A stretch of DNA of 64,000 bases from Lepidodermella squamata (GCA_047495785.1 JBLDXI010000011.1:1798001-1862000), one strand, 5' to 3'. Counted from the first letter of the stretch, positions 1 through 12,201 are shown. The notes: a model not told the origin generated them from the sequence alone. Numbers and translations: made by a program.

Positions 1-180
1 TAGGCCATGCACCATGCACACGTCCAAGTACTTTCGAAATTGAAAGTGGAAATAAATCGACCCATTTATATTTAATATCCTGTAATTCTGCTATGAGATA
101 TCAGTGGGAGCTGCGACTTATTTCTTTACCCGGCTTTAATCGGATAAAAAATCATGCTGCAATAAATTGTTGAGAACGTT
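1..180. repeat. Flank-type repeat, third copy of the A/B outer flank
   Basis: This stretch resembles the sequences at about 5163-5340 and 13216-13400, which lie outside the promoters of family genes A and B. All three share a GGCCATGCAC start, and two also share a GTACTTTCGAAATTGAAA block. In A and B the gene lies to the left of this flank on the minus strand, so another family member may lie just outside the window on the left. Sequence similarity is seen directly; the missing paralogue is inference. Confidence 0.55.
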
Positions 181-329
181 TGCAAATTTTTCTCTTCGAA
201 AACGTTCCGGCCACCCGACCCCCACCCCGTGTAAAGCAGCCCGAATTCTCGCGAACGAACAGATTGCAGCATGCACTAGAGTATGCTGTTTGCCCGCGGA
301 AAAATGAGAATCGAGTGACGACACTCTCG

Positions 330-2190
330 CATAGTGCCACCAAATATTGTAACAAATCTATTCTCTACCTTATAGATTGTATCTATTCTGGCATAAGCTT
401 CTCCGTGAAACAGATCGGTTACGAACCAAGCTACTCGCCCCGCAGACCATGATTTCAATGGCAGGAGGTGCTGTGCTTGAAGATGTGGAGAAGAGCGAGA
501 AACCAGATGGTCAAAGGCTCATTGAGTTGCCATGGTTCTCGATGTGGCTATTATGCTTCGAGTGTGAGCTTCTTCATCGAGATCGCAAGGACAATTGCAC
601 TCCAATTTCCCCCCAGCGAGCCGCAAAAAAGCGATGACAAACGAAGAGGAGCGGCTACGGAAAGCAAATTGGAGATTGTCGTTGAGGGCTAACGGCTTAC
701 TTCAGTGGTTCTCAAACCCCGTTTTTCCGGCCGCATGCGGCCGGCGAGGCCCATTTTGGCGGCCGGCAGAGGTCCGCCTATCTCTTGCATTGCGTGCGGC
801 CGGACGGGTCTTTCGAGGGAAATAGTCCAGGGTTTCACATAATTTGTGCACATTTCCAGCAAAATTCGTCGTATCCAAATGATAAATAGCCATAATTTTC
901 TTAAAAGTTTCTCGCTTCGCTCGCTGATTCACTTTGAAATCTGTCAATATAAGGAGAAGCCCCAGACGCAATGACCAACTTTTTCACGAACAGCCTGCAA
1001 GGCAATTACGCAGCTCTAGATTCCCCTTCGAAGTGTCTACTGCACGAATCGCTTACGGCCTAGCCCAGCTCGCGGCTCGCGGCGAGAAACACTCAAATCC
1101 CCTTTTAACGCATTTTTAGCCCATTTTCAGAAGGAATTCTGGAAAAATATCGTCAGCTAAAGCTCGCTTCGCTCGCAAAGGTTAAGTAATTCACGGGCTA
1201 AGAGTTTGGAGTTTGGAGGCCAAATATTAATTGGCCAAAATGTTACATAGAAATATCTTTCAATTTTCGACTTTTTGAGAGTGATGGGTAGCGACTTCAT
1301 TTGAATGACCAATCAGGGGTCGCGTAAACATTCGGTGAAGAACCACTGCTCAAACCCTAATTTAATAAACAATCCGCTTAAAAGCGCACTCGAAAACTTC
1401 AATTCTCGATTATAGAGGCGTGCGGCCGGGAAGGTCCTATTTTACCATTACAAGCGGCCGGTTGAGGGGTCAAGAGGCATTGCGGCCGGAAAGGTCGCCA
1501 GCCGGCCGCCATTTTTGACCGGGAGCGAAAATAGTTTGAGAACCACTGGCTTACTTGGCTTAGGAACGGCTACCTGCGGAAGGAGGATATAGCAGCCAGC
1601 GTTTGTTGACATCCGCTGCAATCGGCACGTAATATATCGAGCTGGAGAGGAGGTCGGGAAGAGACAGCCAAAGCCCATCACGGCTATAGCTCGAGGCAGA
1701 GCGAGGAGCTGAAGTGGTCGCTCTGAGGCGGAACCACGATAACTCCACCGCCGAGGAACTGCAAAGCGGCGCCATTTACCACCCAAATATCGAGAGTAGA
1801 GAGTTATGCCAGTTCCGGCGGTGAGACCGAGCCTGTTCGCCATGTGATGCACCCACGGCAACTCCACCGCTTAGTAACTGCAAAGCGGCGTCATCATGGT
1901 GAGACCGCGCGGAGTCGCCATGTGATGCAGTTGTTACCCATACAGATTCCAGTGGTCAGCGTCTCAAAACTTGCGCTAGCGCAAAAAGACTGCCGACAAA
2001 TAATGTACGAGCACCTATCTAATTGCTGATTATTTTGCGGCATTTGTTTTAATGTTGTATAAATTAACTGTTGCGAGGTATGAAACGGCCGGAATAGCCA
2101 TCTCTGCCTCATTGTTTTGTTTTCACTCGCTCCTACCTACACTTCGAGCTCTTAACAATGGGATTTATGATTAGTAAAAAAAAATATTAA
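330..2190. repeat. Dispersed repeat R1, copy 1 (interrupted by a hAT element)
   Basis: Parts of this region recur at 6470-7800 and at 13690-14892 plus 21896-22044. The clearest match is 1849-1932 against 14698-14784, which is nearly identical over more than 80 bp. The stretch around 470-510 matches about 6625-6680, and the block around 2110 (TGCCTCATTGTTTTG) recurs at about 7715 and 21950. None of the short reading frames is conserved between copies, so this looks like an old, non-coding transposon family. I cannot classify it. Confidence 0.6.
703..1548 (+). mobile_element. Non-autonomous hAT-type element, copy 1 (846 bp)
   Basis: The ends are inverted repeats starting CAGTGGTTCTCAAAC, the typical hAT terminal sequence. 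The flanking 8-bp direct repeat GCTTACTT (695-702 and 1549-1556) is perfect, which is the hAT target-duplication length. A second copy of exactly the same length sits inverted at 10580-11425. Inside are only short frames and GGCCGG-rich subterminal stretches, with no recognisable transposase, so it needs a transposase from elsewhere. Confidence 0.95.
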
Positions 2191-2753
2191 CAAGAATTAG
2201 GATAACAAAAGTTTCATGATTTCGCAATGATAATTACCAAGGATTTTATGGAAGAAGGAGAAAAAATGGGTTAGCATTTTCTCTAGGTTCTGTGCTCTAG
2301 GAGCCGGCTCGTCGCCCGTGAAGTTAAACCCGCCGAGCGTGAAAAGCGCTAAATCTGCGAAGATTACCGAGGTGGTCCCTGCCACTCGTGCCTTTGTCGA
2401 CCAGCCAACGCCCGCGGCTTGGCCCGACCAGTTCTTGCTCATGGGCCAACTCCAAGACCTGCTACGTCCTCTTCGTTTGTGAATCCTGCGATTCGAAGCC
2501 AGTCTTTACCGCCTAATGGCGTGGGCCTCTTTTCTCTGATAGAGGCAAAGTTGCATCCAGCTGCTTTGGAGCGCTGACTCGAACATGTCGGACGCCTGCT
2601 TGATCGGTCTTCGCCTCTTCGGTCAACCTTCTCACCTCAAGAGACTCAATTGCCTGACAGTCAGCTAGTACGCTCTTTTGACGTTAGGTCTACTGAATTT
2701 TGTTGTTAGGTCTTTTGTTTCCATGCTTTATTAGCAGCAGCAAAACATTGCCC
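2191..2753. other. No gene seen; possible LINE-derived sequence
   Basis: No supported gene. The stretch lies next to a reverse-transcriptase fragment and contains broken frames without stops conserved in any copy. It may be part of the same LINE relic, but no motif supports that. Confidence 0.3.
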
Positions 2754-3062
2754 TTATTTATTCCGGTGTTGCATTTCGCGTCGACTTTTCTGAGAGGGTG
2801 ATTTTAGCATACCAATTAGACCATCATCAGCTAAAACCATACAGCAGACCATCATCAGCAAAAAACGTTCGTCATTTGGAATTGGAAAACCGCCCGCGTA
2901 GGCATGAGTTTGTGACAGATTACACAAAAGTTGCAATGAAGAGGAGCGAAGCAGAGGGCAGCCCTGCCGTAAGCCTCTCTTCACAATGAAGTACTCCGCC
3001 AGTTGATGATTTCCGCTGGAACAAATCACCTTTTCAATTAACCTGCGTCTAAATTGCGGCAA
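2754..3062 (-). mobile_element. LINE reverse-transcriptase fragment
   Basis: The minus-strand frame carries RGLRQGCPL followed about 45 residues later by LADDGLIGM. These are the fingers/palm signature and the catalytic (F/Y)xDD-like motif of non-LTR retrotransposon reverse transcriptases. In complete enzymes these motifs are further apart, so the fragment is internally deleted. It lacks the endonuclease and the thumb and is surely dead. Confidence 0.75.
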
Positions 3063-3431
3063 CCTTTACTGGGTTTGAAAGCGAACTATGAAGTTTCGAG
3101 AAATTAAAGTTAATGATATTTCCCAGTTTCCGTTTTAGAGTATTATTGTCCTACAACAATGAGTCAACCAATACATCGGTGATTTTTGCAATCAGATTTA
3201 CCGTCTTTATTTGTAACGGTGTACAATCGCCGTCGACGAAACCTGTTTCAAAATGGGACTAAGCCATTCAGTGCCAGCGTCGTTTAATTTTATTTCATCT
3301 AAATTGATGTAAATGATAACATAACTGCTTTAGGTAGCTATAATTCTGTCATTACTTATCGTTAATTTATTCATTTAGCGGTAGGCGGTAATTTTTCGCT
3401 GGTTGGAATTAGACTTGCCGGAGATGATAAT
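3063..3431. other. Short gap without a gene
   Basis: AT-rich sequence between the LINE relic and the 3' end of gene A. It should hold the 3' untranslated region and polyadenylation site of gene A; I see nothing else. Confidence 0.4.
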
Positions 3432-4654
3432 TTAATTTCCAGTACACGTATTAAAAATGCTAATGAAATAGGCTGAGCCCATACTGTCAACTCGCAAGTT
3501 AGGCGACGGTGATAAAAGCAAGCAGCATCCTAGGAAAGTTGAAGCCCCGTATGTTCCGTCTCTGGTTTGCTGAATACAAAAACGGAAAATTGCAGTATAA
3601 CACGGCGAAACATGTGAATAATTACCAAAGTGTTCGTAACGGCAACGTTTCCGTTTGGCGAAGTATATGGGAAGCGGAAACAAGTTGGGTATAATGATCC
3701 ATCATTCGATGGAGCTGATATCTTGTAAGGTGCATCAGCTCCGAGCTTTTGAATACACGCCAAAGTAGGTGGGTTGCTGGGATTAACGCTTGGAATCGTT
3801 TCGTATATAACGTCACCGCCCGAGTTCGCGGCATTACAGCAATCCGAAAATGATGAAAACGTATTTGGCAATGCAGTAGAATCCTGAAAAATACACAGGT
3901 AGGAGAGCAAAGTAAATTTGTCGCTTCTTACCACTGAAGTATATGTAAAGACGGAGTTGCATGCCGCGCCATTCGATGTGCAGAATAGCACGTTACTTTT
4001 CGATATCGTGCTGGCATCGCCTTGTGTCTGCGTGATCATGCATAGCTTGTAGCTGACGGTCTGGATTATATAACAATTCAAAGTTAGGCGAAATATTATG
4101 CTGCTTTTGTAACTTATGCAACTTACTGGACTACTCGAGCAAGATTGCCCACTGGGGCATTGAGTTGCTGTTTTGAGAATGCAGTTTTTTGAAGAAGTGT
4201 CGCAAATATTGGCGGTCGGCGTACAAGACTGACCGGTTGGACATGAGGACCCACTTTTAGGCACGCACATGCTTGTTGATATATCGCATACGTTGGCTGA
4301 TGCCACACACGAAGACCCAGAGCTACACGGATTGCTTGTCGATAAGCAAGACTGACCAGTGGGACAAGACGAAGAGCTGCAGGGACTGCTTGGCGCTAAA
4401 CACGACTGGCCACTTGGGCACGGATTGCTTGTTGATTGACAGGATTGGCCAGTAGGGCAAGACGACGAGCTACACGGGCTGCTGGTCGTTGTACTAGTAG
4501 TTGATAAACACGACTGGCCAGTAGGGCACGGATTGCTCGACGATAGACAGGACAGCCCAGTTGGGCAAGCCGGGCTTAGTGTTGAGGTCGACGCAGGGCA
4601 AGCTGCTGCAACGGCACAAACAGCCGCCAGAATGGCAAGAATGAACAATTCCAT
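3432..4654 (-). CDS. Secreted cysteine-rich protein, family member A (350 aa)
   Basis: Four exons on the minus strand: 4654-4127, 4060-3932, 3883-3626 and 3569-3432, joined by introns of 66, 48 and 56 bp. All have GT-AG ends and lie between codons. The protein starts with a hydrophobic signal peptide (MELFILAILAAVCAVAAA) followed at once by Cys. Residues 19-176 are a low-complexity Ser/Thr/Cys region with about eight CPxGxSC units. The second exon gives an LCxIT...FCxxNGAAC module. The third carries FSSFSDCCNAA and a CFRFPYT motif, and the fourth a further Cys-Cys pair. The function is unknown; an extracellular, disulfide-rich, possibly mucin-like product is inferred. A TATA box lies 96 bp upstream of the ATG. 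The same exon plan in the other copies supports the model. Confidence 0.85.
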
Positions 4655-5400
4655 GTTGTGTCGAAGCGAATCAAAAGTTTCTCAAAATTTCCTCAATGGC
4701 TGGAATGATCTCCAAGAAGCTCGAGGTTTGAAATGGCAGATTTCGTATGCTTATATACGCTCAGGTTTGAAATTTGGCACCAGGCCCATCAGTAATAAAA
4801 CGTTATGGGCCACGATAATTGCCACCTACCTTGCCCAGGTGCCACATACTTTGCCCACGTGCGGCATGTACGGGTAGCTTCATTGTTCCAAGCAACAAGA
4901 AAATTGGGCCCTCTACTTCACGATGATGGTGCTCAACGCCTACAAAATTCATTGCGCTTTTAACTGCGTAATTAATTGTTGTTTATAAAAATGGAGAGTT
5001 TATTTTGATTGTTGATATCTCAAGAACAAAAGATTCAAGATGAGGCAAAGATAATTGAAAAGGGTTATTTGGACACATGGGTAAAACTGGGTGAGCATTT
5101 TTTGTAAATCATGTGACTGAGATTTACGTGCACACTTTTCAATGGGTCATCAAGCACCCACAGTGGGCCATGCACCGTGCACGCATCAACTGAACTTGAA
5201 TGAAATTGAAGACTAAAATAACTAAACCTTCAAGGTCATATCTGCAAGGACACACATTTGGAAGCAGCAATTTTGAATTTATTTACACGGATTGAATCAT
5301 ATACAATTATTCATGGAGGAAAGAGTTTTTGAAAACTGGCACCAGGCTCATTATTAGTAAAACAAATATAGGTTGCGCTAATTGCTTGGTTACACATGAT
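4655..5400 (-). repeat. Promoter and outer flank of gene A, shared with gene B
   Basis: From about 4670 to 5190 this sequence is nearly identical to 12120-12630 upstream of B. Beyond that, similarity continues at 13216-13400, where a 581-bp hAT element has split B's copy. A and B therefore arose by a segmental duplication that took at least 0.6 kb of upstream DNA along. Confidence 0.8.
4750..4757 (-). promoter_or_regulatory. TATA box of gene A
   Basis: Minus-strand TATATAAG, 96 bp before the start codon and conserved at the same place in B. The plus-strand members E and F have the same octamer 77 bp before their ATGs. Confidence 0.6.
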
Positions 5401-5879
5401 CGAATTTCGTCTTCTGGAAAGGTCAGAAAAAAACCATTCGGAGCATGGTTGTTATCTTCGGCCGTTCAAGGCCGGCGGTAGCCGTCGAATGCGAGATCGA
5501 AATCAGCCAGCCAGTGAGCTTAAAGCCGAGCGCTGATTCCATCGTGCAAAGCAACCGCTATCAAAGCCTGGAGTCGCATGGTCTCGCTTTCCTTCAGTCC
5601 CACGACCTCGCTAGTGAATCTACAAGTGGTCTGAGCATTATCGATGCCCAACCCTCACTTGACCGCGATATAAAAAGCTCTACCGCTTCGGAAAACAATC
5701 CACCTGGTGCACGAGGTTTATAAGCGGAAATAACGGTAAAGCCCACTGGAATATCCCACTGGAGAATGGAAAGGACATGAATGGCGAGACATGCTGGGCA
5801 ACTGGCGATCTTGAAAAAGTGGACTATTTCTTGTCAAAGATGGTTGCCACCGAAGATTGAAGATTGGAAAGTAAAAAAT
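5401..5879. other. No gene seen
   Basis: A 92-codon open frame at 5445-5723 has no recognisable motif and no counterpart in the neighbouring duplicates. I do not call it. Confidence 0.3.
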
Positions 5880-6090
5880 CCGGAACTGCGGAACATTTTT
5901 ACGTCCGTTCGGTTGACGAAAAAGAAATAGCGAGGAAGCTCAAGGCGCTACAGCTTGGAAAGGCGCCGGGACCAAGCGGCATAGAGTCGATACCGGTACT
6001 GGTAACTAGCCAATAGGATAGCCAGTCGCTACTGATCCTGTGGAACACGATGGCAATGAAGCAAACTGGCCTCGAGTGTTCAAAGTTTTC
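5880..6090 (+). mobile_element. LINE reverse-transcriptase fragment
   Basis: Around 5925-6010 one frame reads IARKLKALQLGKAPGPSGI, the well-known entry motif of the non-LTR reverse-transcriptase domain. Stops and frame changes follow within 100 bp. This is a short, dead remnant. Confidence 0.7.
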
Positions 6091-6469
6091 AACGTTTGTT
6101 CACTGGAAAAGCTTCAAGTCCAACTAAGAAAATTTTTAGAAAAGTGGCAATAGCGAACGGCTTCATGCTACCTGATCAGGCGGCATTAATGGGGGTATGC
6201 GGAATGTCGGATACGCAATTCAAAGCTTTCATCTACATCTTGGCGCCATTCAACGACAGAAAAGATTTCATCCCGAGGTACACCGACGTCAGTGGCGCAT
6301 GCAATTGCTGGGCATGCTTTGGCCATTCGGTACTCGAGGGGAAGTTCCTTCTGAACCACAATCTCGAAGATCGTTTATTCCGTGTGGTAGTTGCAGGGGC
6401 AACCTCAATCTTATATGAGCCGAAGAAGGAGGAATCCGCCAAGGTAGATTTCTCGGCCCGTCATCATGG
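6091..6469. other. No supported gene
   Basis: A 188-codon open frame (6096-6662) runs from here into repeat R1. It follows a LINE fragment directly, has no family signature, and its 3' half is repeat sequence, so I treat it as chance or relic. Confidence 0.3.
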
Positions 6470-7800
6470 ATTGCATTCTCTTCTCCGTGAAACAGACAGG
6501 GAGCGAACCCAGCCACTCGCCTCGTCAGCCACTCTACATTACTGCCAGCCACTCTACATTACTGCACGGCGCCGACGTCAGACGCACGCGTTAGCGGATA
6601 GTTTCAAGATCAGACGCGCCGTGCTGCAAGATGTGGAAAAAGGAGAAGAGCGAGCAACCTGATGGTCAAAGGCTCTCAGAGTCTCCGCGAAGCTAGGACA
6701 CGAAGAAAAGGATTGATACACGGTTATCCTATCCCTGTTTTCGATGGGCAGCCTAAGCTGAACGAAAGGGATCTCAACAAGTCGGGGATGGCCAGACGTC
6801 GCTACTGGGCCTGAAACTGGATTCGGCAATGTCGATGTCAACGAAATGGTGGGGTTCGCTAACGCTTCCACAGCGCCTTCTGCAGAGCGACCTGCGTCGA
6901 CCTGGAACCACTAAAAAACGTCGAGCTGTTGGCACCGTCACTCACCTATGCAAGGTCATTGTGGCACACCCAAGTTGCGCTCGACGTTCGAAATCCTCGA
7001 GTCAAGGAAAGATACGCGAACGCTTCGTGATTCGCTTGCTTGACACCGAAACCAGTAAACGCCGTGGCAATTCGACGAAAACCAGGTAGCGAGAGATCGG
7101 GCCACTACATTGAATTAATGATATCATCATAGACTGGAATAATCTACCCGCCAAATGATAACCCGAAAAAACTGATATCGACGTTTTTTTAAAACTCCCT
7201 CAAGACCTTTAGACTTAAGCTAAAGATTTTCGGTAAATAAAAAGTACAGCCATAATTATGTTGTCGTTGTCAATATGGTATGTATATGCTAACGCTGAAT
7301 TGCTAACTTCGAACAGGAAATTTACCTAAACTATGACTAAGACTGAATTGCCTCAAACTCTTACTATCACAGGGTTCTGGCGAGATCAGGCGTTAAGAGC
7401 TAACGGCGTGCAACGGCTTATGGTCGAGAGCCTTGAGCGGCTGTAATAGACGTTTCATCTCTCGAGCCAGCTTGCGTCAGAGCAGGGTAGATCAATGTTA
7501 AGTGTGAATGTGGGCAGTCTTCAGGGCCGTGTCGTCGTGTGGTGCAGGTGATACCCATGCGGATTCCACGGCAAGGGTCGTAAAGCTTGCGCTGACTCAA
7601 AAGACCGATGGTACGAGCAACTCTCAAATTATTTTCGCTAAGTATATTTGTTGTACTGTAGCTTAATGAATTGTTGCGAAGTATGCAACGGCCGGAATAG
7701 ACATCGCAACTCTGCCTCATTGTTTTGTTTTCACTCGCCCGTTCATACATTTTGAGCTGTCAACAATGAGATTTATGCTCAGTAAATAAACAAAATATTA
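6470..7800. repeat. Dispersed repeat R1, copy 2
   Basis: This copy matches pieces of 330-2190 (the block around 6625-6680 and the right end around 7670-7790) and of 13690-14892 in the same order. It is more diverged than the other copies and has no coding content. Confidence 0.55.
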
Positions 7801-8019
7801 TTAATTAGAATAACGAAAATTTCTAGGTTAGGCGAAAATAAGGGTTTTATGGTCGAAGAGGAAAAACTGGGTTACCATTATTTCTAAGCACTGTGCTTGA
7901 ATTAGTATTTACACTTTTCCCTGGGCAATTAATCACCGCCCGCATGTGTCATCCAAATATTTTCAACACAACCAACTTCTTATTTTGTAAATCTGGAAAT
8001 CCGCTGGAAATGTAAAATT

Positions 8020-8262
8020 AACAAGACCTCGCACAACCAACGGCGTTTTGCGGGAGTAGCCACCCGAAATCACTTGTCACTTGCGTAGATTATGCCGTAC
8101 ATAGCCGTCTATGATGCCGTATTTTTTATAGTGATGTTGATTTACAGGTCACGCGACCAAGAAAGCAAAAACTCTTGATGAATCATTTCGGAACACATAA
8201 ATGTACATACTAGCGTGTCAGATCTCTCTTTTTTATTTATCTTTGATGATTCCTGAGTTTTA
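8020..8262. repeat. Diverged direct repeat with 9712-9930
   Basis: Both stretches contain CCACCCGAAATCACTTGTCA, then a GACCAAGAA...TCTTGATGAA block, then AGATCTCTCTT and TTATTTATCT in the same order. This is an old duplication or two copies of one repeat. Its nature is unclear. Confidence 0.5.
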
Positions 8263-8337
8263 AGCAGGTTTCCTTGGCTCGAACTTCCATCCGCGCTACA
8301 ACTTTGCGGATGTTAATGATGTTAATAATGTGCAACA

Positions 8338-8452
8338 CAGTGCTTTGGATTTGATTTTATTTGATTTAGACCCTATTTTCACTGATTTAGATTTAAAACG
8401 ATTGATTTACGCGGGGAAGCATTTTGATTTGATTGATTTTGATTGAGTGATT
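8338..8452. mobile_element. Partial copy of the TTGAT-rich hAT element
   Basis: Starts CAGTGCTTTGGATTTGATTT like the complete element at 12635-13215 and keeps the GATTTGATT-rich texture for about 115 bp. No matching right end is visible, so it is truncated. Confidence 0.6.
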
Positions 8453-9711
8453 CCCGTTCTCCCAACCACGACCACCCAACCGCGCAGTTTCCCAACCAAT
8501 TCTCCCAACCTAGGGATTTAATTTAAATTAAAACTATTTTCCCAAATTCCCGATCGCGTGCGAGCTCGCGTGTCAAATTTAAACTGCTGAACTGCAACAC
8601 CTGGTTATCGCGCGCTTCTATGAAGAACTCGGAGGAATAGGCACTCCCTCAGATACGAGGTACAGCTTTACAACTTAATTGACTGAATTTAAAACCAATA
8701 CTTACAATTGTTGACTTCAATATTTTTCAATCTTGTTATTTTTTCAACTACTACCGACACTCGGTTCGCTTGGCGTGAACAAAATTTACATCACGCCCGG
8801 CGAATTGGGTACACCGGAGTGAATTTTATTTTATCATTTTTCCTTCTCATTTTTGTTTCTTCGTTTCTGTACTTGAACTCAATTGTTTTTGTTATGTTAT
8901 TGTTGATCAATTAATGAAGGAAAAGATAAAATAAAGAAAATGCTATGCTATGCTATGCTATTTTTTCAATTTTTCAACTTCAATTTTTTTCAATAGTGCG
9001 GGTGAAACCTCAATTGGGAGTGTGTAAGAAGAAGGCGCCCAAGACAAGCTTTTATTGTGGGCCTTGCGAAGCCGATTATCTAAAGGCCATTGAAAGCGCG
9101 TCACGCTGTGAAGGCCCTCTGTTAGCTGCTCCTGTTCGAGTCATTGTCACTAGAGACTCGCGGCCGAAGAAACGCGCCAAGTGCCGGCCGTTGCTATTAA
9201 TAGGAAATAATTTCAAATGCTAAGTTTTGACTATACTACAGCACCTCCGCCTCGCAAAAATCAGCCGAGTGGTGATGAAGTGGTTGTTAAGCGGAAACGC
9301 AGAAGGCCACCTAGGGTCAAAGAGCAGGTAGCTGAGGATGAAGAAGTGCGGCCGCCCGCCCTTGAGATCACAGCAGCCCGCAGAGAGCGAGGCAACGCCG
9401 CCACCCTCGCCTCACGTCGCCTCACCTGGGCTTGAGCTCTTGAGTCACCCCCAGCACTTGAACCACAACGAAGCTCGCATTACCGCTCTCAGCAACGGAT
9501 ATAGTAATATCTCCTGCGTCACCCAGGTCTAAGAAGGCTAAGACTAAAATGACTGTTACTAAGGCCTCCTTCCACATTGCCATCTATCGGTCTTCATTCG
9601 ATCTTCCCGTCTTCATTCGATGACCCTGAGTTGTCTGCTGACAGCCAGCTCTCTTCCCTCCGTCAGGTAGTGCGTCGCACCAGCCCTGGCTCCGAGCCAA
9701 AGTCAGTCAGA
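8453..9711. other. Unassigned stretch with a short TATGC microsatellite
   Basis: About four TATGC units lie near 8940-8961. The plus-strand frames 8945-9223 and 9217-9435 are basic and Pro-rich, and one carries a CxxC pair (YCGPC). They are interrupted and could be a decayed transposon ORF, but I recognise no domain. Confidence 0.3.
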
Positions 9712-10021
9712 CTTGAATCAGTTTGAAGTAGCCACCCGAAATCACTTGTCAGATGCGTGGTTGATTTCACCGTACACCTCTTGTAGAGTTATTGACAAGG
9801 GAATAAACTGGCCACGTGACCAAGAACAGTGCAAAAATTCTTGATGAAGAAAAGTACTAGGTACTGTGCCAGATCCATAGGCCAGATCTCTCTTGTTTAT
9901 TTATCTATGGTTCAAGCAGGGTGAGTAATGATATTTTTTTCTTCTCTTCTAAATAATGATTATAAAAACGCTCCAGTTATTCATCAAATTGCTGGGAATT
10001 ATACTCTCGGACGACGATGTT

Positions 10022-12082
10022 TTAAATTTTAGTGCAAACATCAAATCCATAAATACCATAGGCGGAGCTGAAGTCGCTAATCTGCAGGCTAGTAAACGGT
10101 GACAAAAGCAAGCAGCATTCCAGAAAACTTGAAGCCTCGTATGTACCGTCTCTGGTTGCCTGGATGCAAACAAGAGAAAATGCCAATTAAAAGAAAAACA
10201 AATGTGAAAATACCAAGTCTGTCGTAACGGCACCCCAACGGTTCGGTGGATCAGTATATGGAAAGCGGAAGCAACCTGCCGTTCCTGCTCCACTGGGGGC
10301 CGTCGGGGATGCTATCTTGTAAGGTCCACCAGTTCCGACCTTCTGAATACATGCAGTAACAGGTGGATTGCCTGGAACAATTTCGTATATTACATCACCA
10401 CCCGATTTCGCGGCATTACAGCAATCCGAAAATGATGTAAAGTAATTTGTCGAGGCAGTAGAATCCTGGCAAATTTAGTGTTAGGAGATGGATGTTAACT
10501 TGACATTTCTTACCACTGCATTGTTTTGAAGAACTGAGTTGCATGCCCCACCATTCGATGTGCAGAATACAGAATAGGACAGTGGTTCTCAAACTATTTT
10601 CGCTCCCGGTCAAAAATGGCGGCCGGCTGGCGACCTTTCCGGCCGCAATGCCTCTTGACCCCTCAACCGGCCGCTTGTAATGGTAAAATAGGACCTTCCC
10701 GGCCGCACGCCTCTATAATCGAGAATTGAAGTTTTCGAGTGCGCTTTTAAGCGGATTGTTTATTAAATTAGGGTTTGAGCAGTGGTTCTTCACCGAATGT
10801 TTACGCGACCCCTGATTGGTCATTCAAATGAAGTCGCTACCCATCACTCTCAAAAAGTCGAAAATTGAAAGATATTTCTATGTAACATTTTGGCCAATTA
10901 ATATTTGGCCTCCAAACTCCAAACTCTTAGCCCGTGAATTACTTAACCTTTGCGAGCGAAGCGAGCTTTAGCTGACGATATTTTTCCAGAATTCCTTCTG
11001 AAAATGGGCTAAAAATGCGTTAAAAGGGGATTTGAGTGTTTCTCGCCGCGAGCCGCGAGCTGGGCTAGGCCGTAAGCGATTCGTGCAGTAGACACTTCGA
11101 AGGGGAATCTAGAGCTGCGTAATTGCCTTGCAGGCTGTTCGTGAAAAAGTTGGTCATTGCGTCTGGGGCTTCTCCTTATATTGACAGATTTCAAAGTGAA
11201 TCAGCGAGCGAAGCGAGAAACTTTTAAGAAAATTATGGCTATTTATCATTTGGATACGACGAATTTTGCTGGAAATGTGCACAAATTATGTGAAACCCTG
11301 GACTATTTCCCTCGAAAGACCCGTCCGGCCGCACGCAATGCAAGAGATAGGCGGACCTCTGCCGGCCGCCAAAATGGGCCTCGCCGGCCGCATGCGGCCG
11401 GAAAAACGGGGTTTGAGAACCACTGGAATAGGACGTTGAATTTCATGATCGAACCTGTATTGCCTTGTGTCTGCGTGATCACGCATAGATTGTAGAAAGT
11501 CTGGATTGTCTAACAATTCGAAGTTGAGCAAACTTTTACTCCATTGTTGGAAGTTACTGGACCACTCGAGCAAGATTGACCACTAGGGCATTGAGTCGCC
11601 GTGCTCGAGATGCAGTTTTTCGAAGAAGTGTCGCAAATATTGGCGGTTGGCGTACAAGACTGACCGGTTGGACATGAGGACCCACTTTTAGGCACGCACA
11701 TGCCTGTTGATATATCGCATACGTTGGCTGATGCCACACAGGAGGACCCAGAGCTACACGGATTGCTTGTCGATAAACACGACTGGCCAGTAGGACAAGA
11801 CGAGGAGCTACATGGACTGCTTGGCGCTGAACACGACTGGTCACTTGGGCATGGATTGCTTGTTGATTGACAGGATTGGCCAGTTGGGCAAGACGACGAG
11901 CCACACAAAGAGATGGTCAATGAACTGCTTGTTGATGAACAGGACTGGCCACTAGGGCACGTTCTGTTCGCCGAGAGACAGGACTGGCCAGTATTAGGGC
12001 AAGTCGCACTTAGGGTTGAAGTTGGCGCAGGGCAAGCTGCTGCAACGGCACAAACAGCCGCCAGAATAGCAAGAATGAACAT
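10022..12082 (-). pseudogene. Cysteine-rich family member B, broken by a hAT insertion
   Basis: Exon 1 (12082-11558) encodes a signal peptide and CPxGQSC repeats very like A. Exon 2 starts at 11500 and resumes after the hAT element, ending at the donor after 10514. Exons 3 (10465-10214) and 4 (10159-10022) are open and keep the FSDCC and CFRFPYT signatures. Two lesions are seen in exon 2: an 846-bp hAT element at 10580-11425, and next to it a 7-bp tandem duplication (TATTCTG) relative to A that shifts the frame. Either would destroy the product downstream of exon 1. Exons 3-4 remain clean, so the loss is recent. Confidence 0.85.
10580..11425 (-). mobile_element. Non-autonomous hAT-type element, copy 2 (846 bp)
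   Basis: Inverted copy of the element at 703-1548, of equal length and nearly identical throughout as read. It is flanked by the perfect 8-bp duplication GAATAGGA (10572-10579 and 11426-11433). It lies in exon 2 of family member B. The near identity of the two copies points to recent activity of this MITE family. Confidence 0.95.
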
Positions 12083-12201
12083 GTAGTGTCCATGTAGTGT
12101 CGAAGCGGATCAAAAGTCTCACAATATGACTTCTCAAAATTTCCTCAATGGATGGAATGATCTCCAAGAAGCTCGAGGTTTGAAATGGCAGATTTCGTAT
12201 G

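Noticed and set aside
702-971. 89-codon frame conserved in both 846-bp hAT copies
   Set aside because: Conserved only because the two copies are nearly identical; it lacks any transposase motif.
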